From assembly GCA_014529385.2 (NCBI GenBank), contig CM043950.1, positions 156,585,545 to 156,649,544 of the forward strand: a stretch of DNA of 64,000 nucleotides, written 5' to 3'. The position numbers and the translations under genes were made by a program. Under the pieces are notes generated by a model that searched no databases, was not told the origin of the DNA, and saw only the letters and a list, made by a program, of their open reading frames with translations. Each line of letters opens with the position of its first letter. The stretch's first letter is position 1. Below, in pieces: positions 55,538-64,000 of the stretch. This stretch comes from Adiantum capillus-veneris. Taxonomy: Eukaryota; Streptophyta; Polypodiopsida; Polypodiales; Pteridaceae.

Positions 55538-56464
55538 TGTTGGCGGATACGCCGCGACGGACGTCAGCACAGCGAGAACTCACCTAATAAGATTTGTCAG
55601 CTAAGGAAGAATCTCGACCCGTAGGCACATGGAAGCAAGCATAGGGTATCAACCTACACTCGATCGACTCTCGACTAATTCCTACAGAGGTCTCTACCCA
55701 ATGTCTAAGCTACAGCCTTCAGGAGTGCATAAGAAGAGATTTTCTACAACGCTTCCAAGAGCTAACTACCCATCAAACGTTCTCGGAACGCCATAGAACT
55801 TGAAGGAGACCTTACTAACACCAATAGGTCTCTCTCCCTAAGGTCCATGAACCAAAATCCCAACACTAAACACCTGGTGCAAAATCACGTAGTATTTTTG
55901 GTCAAAATTTGCAGGTCCTTGTTTCTGAAAACTAAATTGCCTAATGTGTAGCTCTACTCAATGCGAACATGTGGATATGTTGAAATACAAAAACAGACAA
56001 AGTATGCTCACCGAATCACCAGATGTAGCTCGTGGGTCGAGCTAGCAAAACTAGATTGTACACCCACAATGTAGGTATTGGCGCGTAGCTCTCGTCGGGG
56101 GCAACACGCTGCACTTCTCCGCACTCGATTCTGACCATCGGTGCACGCGTAGCGTTAAGATGAAACTCTCACTCTCTCTCGTACACAGTACGCTCACTCA
56201 CATAGACATAACTTTTAAAAGTGACAAAGGTTTTTTTCATTAAGGTAAAAAGTGATATAAATACCTTACAATATCAAACCCTAAGGTTCCAATTTAACCA
56301 TCCACTCAATCTAAATGTCAAAAATGGGATACAAATCTGGAAACTTCTGTAAGCCCCACTATTTACAAAGGTAAAATGTTAGTTTTTCTCAATTAAAGAA
56401 TAATTATAAAAAATAATATTTCGTTGAACAATCATTCTCTGTAGGGTGTGTCCAGCTGCTAACA
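55538..56464 (-). repeat. 5' LTR of the giant gypsy element
   Basis: 927 bp, the partner of 37228-38162; on the plus strand it starts TGTTGGCGGATACGCC and ends GCTAACA. A 10-bp deletion relative to the other LTR lies near 56085. Confidence 0.95.
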
Positions 56465-56507
56465 ACAGCCTTCCACTATCAATGCCAGCTCATCTTGGGT
56501 GAAAGTT

Positions 56508-56576
<69 letters not shown>

Positions 56577-56691
56577 ACAGAAATAGAACCCCAAAGTGTG
56601 TAGAATACACACATGAGATGATGTATATATAGAGGGGACCTGGGTGCCATATATAGAGAAGCCATATATTGAGTAGCTTCACATATAAGCT
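56465..56691 (-). repeat. Probable LTR fragment of another element, site of the giant gypsy insertion
   Basis: On the minus strand the sequence starts TGTTGAGCTTATATGTG at 56691, preceded by TTTGAGCGGGGG, a polypurine-like tract, and contains several TATATA boxes and a (CT)n tract (56511-56575). This layout matches that of element A's LTR. The giant gypsy element truncates it at 56464. I do not find its other end at 37222, so it may be partial. Confidence 0.5.
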
Positions 56692-57329
56692 CAACACCCC
56701 CGCTCAAATAAGGGTCCCTAACTGTGGATGAAAAAACCCTTGGGGGATCAAGGAAAAAACCCACAGCTCTCTATATACACCCACCGTTATATTATAAAAA
56801 TCATTGAATGTACAAAGTTCATGAGGAGCTACATCACTCCTTTTACAATGAATATTTTATGAGGAGCTACATCACTCCTTTTGCAGTGAATGTTTTATGA
56901 GGAGTTACATTACTCCTATCCTATCAAATACAATAATGAATACAAAGGTTCAATAAAGAGGTGTAAAGGCTATCGATTAGCTCGTAATCAAAAGTGTCTT
57001 CATGAATCTGTTGTGTAGCTTGCCATCAATATGGCATCACCAAACATGTCTTCATAAATCTTTTATTTTCACCAAGTTTGTCTTCATGAAATCAATTCTT
57101 TGATCAATCCTACATAGATCATAGACTCAAAAAACATATGTCATGAAAATTATTAGCATTGTTAGTGAAATAATTACATTCACAATGCCATAAGAGATGG
57201 TTCACGACGCCACTCTTTTGATGACATATATACGCACGATAACATATAAGTATGAACGTAAAAGTACAAGATGCGTGATTACGTGATGCAAATGACATGT
57301 ATAAATACTACATAAAAGGACATTAATCA
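56692..57329. repeat. Unassigned DNA with a 38-bp tandem repeat
   Basis: Three copies of ATGAGGAGCTACATCACTCC plus an AT-rich spacer at 56821, 56859 and 56897. The remainder is AT-rich, with no gene. Confidence 0.6.
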
Positions 57330-57930
57330 ACGTAGTGATATCAATGAGTATCATCAAAGTATTAACAAAATATCATTATTGTATCAATAAAAATGAATAA
57401 ATCATCATGGTATCAACGAAAAGCATCATAGAATAATCATTGTATCAACGAAACAACGTCATGGTATCACCGAGAATAACCATGGTATCAACGAAACAAC
57501 ATCATGATATCACTAAGAATAATCATTGTACCAATGAAACAACATCATGGTATCATCGAGAATAACCATGGTATCAACGAAACAACATCATGATATCACC
57601 GAGAATAATCATTGTATCAACGAAACAACATCATGGTATCACCGAGAATAACCGTGGTATCAGCGAAACAACATCATGGTATCACCGAGAATAACCGTGG
57701 TATCAATGAAACAACATCATGGTATCATCGAGAATAACCATGGTATCAATGAAACAACATCATGGTATCTACCGAGAATAACCATAGAATCAAAGAAATA
57801 TCATCATGGCATCACCGAGAATAACCATGGTATCAACGAATATCATCATGGTATCAACGAAAATCCCATGACCAAAGTACTAACAAAATATCATCATGGT
57901 ACCATCAAAATCACTATGGTATCAACGAGA
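57330..57930. repeat. Minisatellite of ATCATGGTATCACCGAGAAT-type units
   Basis: About 600 bp of alternating CATCATGGTATCACCGAGA and ATAACCATGGTATCAACGAA units; the higher-order period is about 45 bp. Units vary by single bases (GGTATC, TGTATC, GATATC). The 88-codon frame at 57676-57942 is only translation of the repeat. Confidence 0.9.
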
Positions 57931-58149
57931 GATTATCAATAAAACGGTGTAAACTATATCTCTAGAAGAATAATTATACGAGAATCAATGAGCGAGTATA
58001 TCATATAACAAAAGATCATGTACCAACAGTAGCTCGATAGAATTTGGACAATCATTAACGGCTCGACTGAATCGGAACGATATGTAACTGGCTTCTGCAG
58101 CAAAGTTACGTCAATAACAAATATATGATTGATGAAAAGAAAATATAAT

Positions 58150-58793
58150 TGAGAAGTTTTCAATTATGAGGAAAATCAAAAGCAAAAAGTAAAATTTGCT
58201 TTTCAAACATATTCGTAGTACGAGAACGATAACCCAAAATCGGTGTAGAATTTAGAGAAACTTTCTTCTGCAAAGTTATACACCACATCCTTTTTCTGCA
58301 TAGTTTCTGCAAAATCATTTGCAATTAGTAGAAAAATAAAAAAACCAAAAACAAAAGTTGCTTTTTCAGGCATATACGCAGTCCGTGAATGATAACTAAA
58401 AATCAATGCAGAATTTGAAAAAACTTTCTTCTGCAAAGTTGTAGACCATATTGATTCCAGTGCCTCCGCATGCTGTTTCTGCAAAATCGTTCTCAATTAG
58501 GAGAAAGAAAAGAAAAAAACGAAAGTTGCTTTTCAGGCATGTACGCAGTCTGCCAACGATAACTCAAAATCAGTGAAGAATTTGAACAAACTTTCATATG
58601 CAAAGTTGTAGACTACATCGATTTCGGTGCCTCTCATGGGTAGATTTTGCAAAATTGTTTTCAATTAAGAGAAAAATCAAAAACATAAAACGAAAGTTGC
58701 TTTTCAGGTATGTACGCAGTCCGTGAACGATAACTCAAAATCGATGCCGAATTTGAAAAAACTTCCTTTTGCAAAGTTGTAGGCCACATAGAT
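58150..58793. repeat. Tandem array of four units of about 165 bp
   Basis: The landmark AAAGTTGCTTTTCAGGCATG (variants) starts at about 58192, 58354, 58522 and 58693, giving periods of 162, 168 and 171 bp. Shared phrases include GCAGTCCGTGAACGATAACT and CTTCTGCAAAGTTGTAGACC. The unit length is close to nucleosomal satellite length. The last unit runs directly into the copia LTR. Confidence 0.9.
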
Positions 58794-59024
58794 TCTTGCA
58801 ATTTGAGGACTGCAAGAAAAAACACATAGCTTGGAGAAGATGAAGGAAGCTCAAGGCACACAACAGAGAGTGTATTACCTAGTGCGCAATGGAAAGATAA
58901 GTTATCCCTAGAGGTGATGGGGTGTATACAATGCATGGGGGGGAAATCCTCCTAGTGAGGGGGAAAATTCCCAGGTGGTTCTGAGTGTGTTCACACACAA
59001 CACTACCACATGTATATGGTAACA
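58794..59024 (-). repeat. 3' LTR of copia 2
   Basis: Aligns with 15348-15589 (GGAGAAGATGA-GGAAG, CAAGGCACACAACA, GAGTGTATT, GTGTGTTCACACAC, TATGGTAACA). The U5 end is diverged (TCTTGCAATTTGAGG for TGTTGGAATTAGGG). The minus strand before it reads CCCAGGGGGAATA, a polypurine-like tract (59024-59036). Confidence 0.82.
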
Positions 59025-59344
59025 TATTCCCCCTGGGAGCGATGCAATGAACAAGAGCTAGCACATAGAGTATAGGGAAGTGACATGCATTTAGGACAGA
59101 TTATTCCACAAAGGGGAGTAAGCCCAAAGATTCTTCAAACTTCTCACAAGACAATGCCTTTGTGAAAAGATCCGCAAGGTTGTCCTCTATTGGCACATAA
59201 GCCAAGATGATCTCTCCTGCTATGAGCCTCTCCCTTTCATAGTGTTATGCACCTCAATCGGCTTTGTGCGAGCATGAAAAATTGGGTTCCTCACACAATC
59301 ACCAATGTGCTCTGACAGTCAGTGTAGATAGTGTTGGCAATATC

Positions 59345-59880
59345 CTATCCAACACCCAAATCAGCCATAAGGCTAAGCCATACACACTCAATCGTAGTTG
59401 TGAAGACTACTCTATACTCAACCTCACAACTAGAAGTGAACACAATAGGTTGCTTCTTGGTCAACCATGAGATACATGAACTGCAGGGCATGAAACAAAA
59501 ACCACTTGTGGACATTCGTGTGTCAAAACAACCAGCCGCCAATCTAAGTCCAAAAAAGTACGTAAATCCGGCAGCAATGATCTGCCCTTGGGATAATATA
59601 ATCCAAGATCTAAAGTTCCACTCAAGTAGAAAAAAATGCTCTTGATAGCCTACCAATGCTTAGATCCTGGGCTATGCATAAATTTGTTGACTTGTGAGAC
59701 TGAAAACTGAATATCCAGTCTCGTGTTGCATACATAAAAAAGGCATCCAACATTAGTTTGGTAAACAATGACACCGACAGGATCACCAACAGCATGAAGA
59801 CTCAATTTTAAACATATATCCATGGTAGTGGCAATAGGTTTGGAATCCTCAAGTCCAAACTTACATAACAATGTCGATAT
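59345..59880 (-). pseudogene. Copia 2 RNase H
   Basis: Minus-strand pieces with DPVGVIVYQTNVGCLFYVCN and TRLDIQFSVSQVNKFM (RT end), then STSGFCFM, ISWLTKKQPIVFTSSCEVEY, the usual copia RNase H motifs (SWxSKKQ.xVALSSxEAEY). The Glu-Ala-Glu-Tyr part is EVEY. Frame breaks lie between pieces. Confidence 0.85.
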
Positions 59881-59889
59881 GTAACTTGT

Positions 59890-60580
59890 CTAACACAAAG
59901 CAATACCACCATCACATTGATTAAACTGTATGCCCAAGTAATGATGCAACAACCCCAAATATTTCATCTTGAAAGATGCATTCAAATTAGTCTTAAACTC
60001 GGCAATATGTGACTCATTTGGACCATGGATCAACAAATCATCCACATAGAGAACGACAATGAGAAGTACATCACCCTCATGCTTTACATACAATGTGATT
60101 TCTGTTGGACTATTACAAAAACCACGTTTGACCAAATGAGTGTCATCCTTCTCATACCAAGCACGGGGAGATTTCTTCAACCCATACAAATATTGCTTAC
60201 ATTTGCACACTTTATCCTATTTCCTTTCTTTAAAAAACCACGAGGCTGCTTTACATAAAATTCCTCAAATATGTCACCATTCAAGAAAGCAGTAACAATG
60301 TCTGACTGATGTTCATCCCAACCAAAATGAGCTGCCAATGCACATAGAATATGCACAATAGTCATACAACAAGTGGGAGCAATAGTCTCTTCATAATGTA
60401 TTCCTTTTTTATGTGAACAACCCTTTGCAACAAGTCGAACCTTATAGTGATCAATCTCACCATCCGACTTGTGTTTAAACTTGTAACCCACTTCATACAA
60501 ATGGACTTTTTGTGAGGAGGCAAGTCACATAAAGTGCATGTGTCATTTTCTATAAGTGCATCATATTCTGATTGCATGGT
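59890..60580 (-). pseudogene. Copia 2 reverse transcriptase
   Basis: First block (60500-60177): KSDGEIDHYKVRLVAKG, LCALAAHFGWDEHQSDIVTA and FLNGDIFEEFYVKQPRGF. Second block (60210-59890): LYGLKKSPRAWYE, ITLYVKHEGDVLLIVVLYVD and DLLIHG, giving the YVDD box (60037-60048), then MKYLGLLHHYLGIQ. A frameshift lies near 60215. The catalytic residues are kept. Confidence 0.9.
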
Positions 60581-60682
60581 AGTCATCCAATTTTCTAAAT
60601 TCTTTGCTTCATCAAAAGACAGAGGTTCCTCAAAATAACATAAACTAGACATAGCCAAAGAATAACAATTTAATGCATAAAA

Positions 60683-61001
60683 TGTAAAGAATGAGGATGC
60701 AAGAGAGCTACACAAGACAAGCACAAAGCACACAGAGATGGAAAGCTTCTTCTTCTTTACAGAAAATAGAGTACAAAATGACTAAGTGCTAAAGCTGAAA
60801 AGTAGCACATATGTACATGCGGTCACTAAGTGTGCACTCGCTAGAAGCGTACTAGGCTGGCACTATATGTGTAGTCCAGCTGTAGAATCACTGGCAGAGA
60901 TCCTCCGTGTCGGTCACCTAACGCGCCAGTGAGTAAATGCCGTAAGCGGCCAAGACCCGTAGTGGATGCCAACTCAAGGTGTAGAGCTCGACATCTCAAC
61001 A
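60683..61001 (-). mobile_element. Solo LTR inserted in copia 2
   Basis: 319 bp. The minus strand starts TGTTGAGATGTCGAGC and ends CATTCTTTACA, the TG...CA form of an LTR. The perfect 5-bp target duplication TAAAA lies at 60678-60682 and 61002-61006. Copia 1 lacks this insertion at the matching place (about 11570). It has a TATA-like ACATATAGTG and a T-rich R/U5-like half. No internal sequence is left, so it is the product of LTR-LTR recombination. The family is not otherwise present in this window. Confidence 0.88.
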
Positions 61002-61403
61002 TAAAATGCATGACAAAAACTTGAAGGAGTATGACTAGACAAAGGTGCATCCAATTTACTAGCACGCAAGGTATGCGCCAACCATTCTCGCATACCACTA
61101 GCCTACTCATTCTCAACCCTTCCCTCATCAAGTACATCATGTTCATGTGCATGAGTAATAGGCTGATCTGTCACATTTTCAAAAAACCCCATAGGCTGAA
61201 AATTTTCCTCATTCAAACTTCCACCACTAAAAAGAGGCAACAAAGTGTCATAAATGTCCTGTGAGCTTACACTACTATCTCTAGTACATAATAGCAAGGG
61301 ATGAATAGACTCTTCGACAAACACAACATCCCGTGAAACCAAGCTATGCTTTGTTTGCGGATGATAGAACCTGTAACCTTTGCTTCCGGCACTATAAAAA
61401 GTG

Positions 61404-62040
61404 CTACATTTGTGGCACCAAAGCATATGCTAAATAGCCAAAAACACGCATGTTCTCAATAGAAGACTTTCTATCATGCCATGCTTCATATGGAGTCATA
61501 GATTGCAAAGCTTCTGTAGGACACCTATTAAGTACATAAGTGGCACACATAATCGCCTCAAGCCAAAACGAATGTTGTAAAGCTTGACTGTTGACCATAC
61601 ATCTTGCCATTTTTGTAAGAGGACCTATTTTTCGTGTGAGAAACACCATTTTGCTAAGGTGTATATGGAATTGTATGTTGGTGTTTTATCCCACTACTAG
61701 CCAAAAACACATTAAAATTCATGAGACATATACTCCCACCCTTGATCAGAATGGAGTGTGCCCATAGTATATTTTGAGACATTTTCAGCCATACCTAGAT
61801 ATTTCTTGAAGCACAAAAACACTTCAGGCTTTGCCTTAAGCAAATACACCCATACATGCCTGGAATAATCATCAATGAAAGTCACAAAGTAAAGTTAATT
61901 GCCCAAGGAGTTTGCATGGGTCCACAAACATCACTATGCACAAGCTACAACCTGCATGTGGCCCTAATTGAACCATCCTTTGGAAATTTTGAATGCTGCA
62001 TCTTACCCAAAATACAGCCTTCTTAAGCATGTTTGACAGG
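61404..62040 (-). pseudogene. Copia 2 integrase
   Basis: Minus-strand motifs: FVTFIDDYSRHVWVYLLKAK (first catalytic Asp, about 61880), TLHSDQGWEYMS (second Asp, about 61745), ARCMVNSQALQHSFWLEA (61600), MCATYVLNRCPTEALQSMTP and YEAWHDRKSSIENMRVFGYL (61450). It is broken by stops at 61650-61960. Confidence 0.88.
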
Positions 62041-62044
62041 TGCT

Positions 62045-62335
62045 TCAAGTGGCGGCAAAGAAGTGCCCACTATCAAATTTTTGCAAAGGCAGCAAACTGG
62101 AAAAATTTAGATGCCCAAAACATGAATGCCAAAGTTTTGCATCTAAAATATCCTTAGAATCCACAACAGAATTTGCAAATTTTTTCCCACACTTATCATA
62201 CAAAGTGATCTTAAATACCCCACAACATAAAAGGTCAGATGCAACAATTTCATACCAACTCAGATCATGTATTGTATGTATATCACCCACAAACTTGACT
62301 ACAAGTCCAAGTGTAGCAAGTGAAAAAATAGACAA
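62045..62335 (-). pseudogene. Copia 2 pre-integrase segment
   Basis: A 96-codon frame containing LWHSCFGHLNFSSLLPLQK, the conserved 'LWH.R.GH.....L' gag-pre-integrase motif that leads into the integrase zinc finger. Confidence 0.85.
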
Positions 62336-62339
62336 AATA

Positions 62340-62600
62340 TTCTTCTTGATCCCAGGTACATTCTATGTATCAACAAGTGTGAAAGAACTTCCATTTGCAG
62401 CAATAAGCACAACCTTTCCAACTCCCTGAACTCGATAAGAGGCATTGTTGACACACGTGACTGAATTCCCATGAGGGATAGATTCAAGAGAGGTAAACAA
62501 ATCACAATGTGAGGTAATGTTCTTTGTAGCACCACTGTCAATATACCACACACGTGAATCTATAGCAATTTATATGCATGCATCATGGATAGTAGGATCA
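62340..62600 (-). pseudogene. Copia 2 protease
   Basis: MWYIDSGATKNITSHCDLFT with catalytic DSG intact (62528-62539), then HGNSVTCVNNASYRVQGVGK. The matching Asp is mutated to Asn in copia 1. The frame stays open for about 60 codons and then shifts. Confidence 0.88.
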
Positions 62601-62970
62601 TAAGTGCACTTTGTACTAAAAGCCATTATACATCAACGTCAGCATCACAATCTCCTTTCATAGAAGACTCAATAATAACTGCATTTGTAGTGGAACCAAT
62701 ATTTGTAGTGGAACCTATCTCATTTGTAGTGGAACCAACATTTGTAGTGGAACCTATCTCATTTGTAGTGGAACCTATCTCTTTTGCAATGCATCTTTTT
62801 GCGCTTTTCACTAGAATTTTTTAAAAAATCTCCAACAAGTGCATTAGGAACAAGTGATTTACCACTCAAAAAAGAACAGTGAGAAGTTGCTATATTGTTC
62901 TTATAACCTTTTCTTTGAGTAGCAATAAAGGCATGTTCAATTGAACACTCTCTAGTCATGGATCATCCAT
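62600..62970 (-). pseudogene. Copia 2 gag C-terminus, zinc knuckle deleted, repeat expansion
   Basis: The minus strand reads SSEKRKKMHCKRDRF, where copia 1 has KVKKK then its CCHC knuckle. Here the knuckle is gone and the sequence enters five EIGSTTN/GSTTN repeats (62670-62790), encoded by repeats of TTTGTAGTGGAACC on the plus strand. The first part (62959-62870) matches copia 1 gag (GKS..., RKGYKNN). Confidence 0.75.
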
Positions 62971-63164
62971 TTTTCTATCCTCGGCGATAGTTCCATGTGC
63001 TACAACAAATATAGTAAAACACCCAAAGCTAGGTTTGACATAGAGTACCTCAAGACTAACTATTGTGTAGAGGTGAAAACCCTCTCATCTACAACCATAA
63101 CCCTACTTGCAGAGTATATTGGTCTCATCAATAGTGTCTTTAGATATTTCTTCATCAAGATTTC
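62971..63164. other. Junction between copia 2 and the gypsy fragment
   Basis: No clear coding. A decayed continuation of the gypsy RNase H on the minus strand is possible. Confidence 0.4.
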
Positions 63165-64000
63165 TCATAGTGCTTCACATCCAAGACTAGGGTTCACATA
63201 GAGGACCTCATTGTAGCACACCTTCAAGAAAATTGTGGGCAATGATCCCAAAATTACCTTAACCTTGTGGAAACAATTTTTACCACTCTCATCCCATATT
63301 AGGTTTGTCAACCTATTGGTATGTTGTTGTAGCAAGTGGATTGCATGGGAAATAAGGTAAATAAAGTGTCTCCAATAGAATACCTTCTGTGTAAATAACA
63401 CTTATTACTTCATGCTTGAAGGTAACAGCATAGCAAGAAGTGCTTTCACCTTCTTGCGATTGGCTTCTATCTTGTGGGATCAGTTTCTATCCCTTTCTCA
63501 GATACCGCATGTCCCAAAAGTGTCACCCTACATCCTTCTACACGGCACTTGTCATTGTTGACTTGCACTCCTAGATAATCTAGTCATGCAAATGCCTCAT
63601 TTATTTTGGTAAAGTGTAATGCCTAAGAGCTATAGATGGAAATCATCAATAAAAACTCTTATGGACTTACCAAAATATGGTTGAAAACTAGATTCATGAG
63701 CCGTTGATAGTTGGGGGGGCTAGTTACACCAAATGGCATAACTCTAAAGTCAAAACATCCCCATCATGTGATGAAAAGTTGTTAGCCGTTTATCTTCATC
63801 TGCAATTCGTATTTGGAAATACCCTGAGTACACCCACCATCACATACAATATACCTTCCATGACCTGCAACCTCATTCAAGATCTCCTGTTAGAATGGGG
63901 GAGGAAAACGATCCCTCTTTGTATCAACATTTAGTGGTTTGTAATCGACACATACCCTCCACTTGACATTCTTCTTAGGGGTCACTACCACCAGGGACAC
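63165..64000 (-). pseudogene. Ty3/gypsy reverse transcriptase and RNase H start, cut by window end
   Basis: Minus-strand readings: KNVKWRVCVDYKPLN (about 63960), then DRFP, FDFRVMPFGV (63740), SIRVFIDDF (the YxDD box as FIDD, about 63650), DKCRVEGCRVTLLGHAVSEK and GIETDPTR (63530-63470), then the RNase H entry FIWDES..NCFHKVKVILGS (about 63290). Frames change several times. The lineage differs from the giant element (FIDDF versus YMDDL). It continues beyond the window. Confidence 0.85.

Larger units (their letters stand above)
37228..56464 (-). mobile_element. Giant Ty3/gypsy LTR retrotransposon (19.2 kb), structurally complete
   Basis: LTRs at 37228-38162 and 55538-56464 align along their length. 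The target duplication ACAGC is perfect (37223-37227 and 56465-56469). The polypurine tract beside the left LTR and the primer site beside the right LTR put it on the minus strand. Order in its own direction: LTR, leader with palindromes, gag, protease, RT, RNase H, integrase, second protease-like domain, Trp-Pro tail, non-coding region with palindromes, an extra coiled-coil ORF, polypurine tract, LTR. Protease before RT before integrase is the gypsy order. Stops and frameshifts occur in most domains, so it is no longer autonomous. By eye about one base in ten differs over the first 150 bp of the LTRs, nearly all transitions, so it is not very recent. Confidence 0.97.
58794..62970 (-). mobile_element. 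Ty1/copia element 2, 5'-truncated, with all pol domains
   Basis: Minus-strand copia of the same family as copia 1. Order on the minus strand: truncated gag, protease, integrase, RT, RNase H, polypurine tract, 3' LTR (59024-58794). Integrase before RT is the copia order. Domains are mostly readable but in many frames. The 5' LTR and the start of gag are missing: copia similarity ends near 62970, where a gypsy fragment begins. A solo LTR sits between integrase and RT. Confidence 0.9.

Noticed and set aside
57676-57942. 88-codon open frame with repeated HGI(T/N)EN segments
   Set aside because: It is direct translation of the minisatellite; codons change with the repeat variants without constraint.
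60676-61008. Reading the copia 2 insertion as a SINE or Mutator-type element with a 9-bp duplication CATAAAATG
   Set aside because: Setting the ends at TG...CA gives a proper LTR form and a perfect 5-bp duplication (TAAAA); the extra matching bases come from the LTR ends themselves. No poly(A) tail or terminal inverted repeat is seen.

Overview
This is nuclear DNA from a land plant with a large, repeat-rich genome. Evidence: nested LTR retrotransposons of both plant superfamilies (Ty1/copia and Ty3/gypsy), initiator-tRNA-Met primer sites, an En/Spm-type CACTA transposon carrying the plant-typical tnp2/DUF4218/DUF4216 protein, plant GT-AG introns, and a pentatricopeptide-repeat relic. Long (CT/GA)n tracts and the style of the PPR relic would fit a fern or another large-genome non-flowering plant, but I cannot fix the taxon. 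I see no intact host gene, no RNA gene and no CRISPR array. Almost everything recognisable is a mobile element or a decayed gene.

Layout. 1-2.5 kb: unassigned DNA with a possible LTR end. 2.5-15.6 kb: a degenerate copia element (minus strand) split between codons of its reverse transcriptase region by a non-autonomous LTR element (A, 2828-11457, plus), which is itself split by a second LTR element (B, 4318-9867, minus, 143-bp LTRs). The remaining copia part (11458-15589) looks like two head-to-tail copies with internal deletions. 15.6-18.3 kb: unassigned DNA ending in a histone H3-family pseudogene. 20.0-21.2 kb: a decayed gypsy gag with a CCHC knuckle. 22.1-22.4 kb: a PPR relic. 23.9-35.7 kb: a plus-strand gypsy relative with gag and two protease-like regions but no RT or integrase, interrupted by a complete CACTA transposon (26361-34458).

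37228-56464 is one 19.2-kb gypsy element (minus) with about 930-bp LTRs, primer site, polypurine tract and a perfect 5-bp target duplication (ACAGC). Its order is LTR, leader, gag, protease, RT, RNase H, integrase, a second aspartic-protease-like domain, a Trp-Pro repeat tail, a non-coding stretch, an extra coiled-coil ORF of about 1,160 codons, then LTR. A 24-bp palindrome recurs on both sides, on the 3' side at an exact 285-bp period. 56.5-58.8 kb holds an LTR fragment and three tandem-repeat arrays. 58.8-63.0 kb is a second copia element (minus) with a solo LTR inserted in it. 63.2-64.0 kb is an edge-truncated gypsy RT (minus).

The most unusual material is in the giant gypsy element: a second retropepsin-like domain downstream of integrase (shared with the 24-36 kb relative), the extra coiled-coil ORF, and the palindrome arrays. 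Nearly all coding regions carry stops or frameshifts. Many stops are TAG or TAA where a Gln codon would fit, as expected from decay of methylated DNA.
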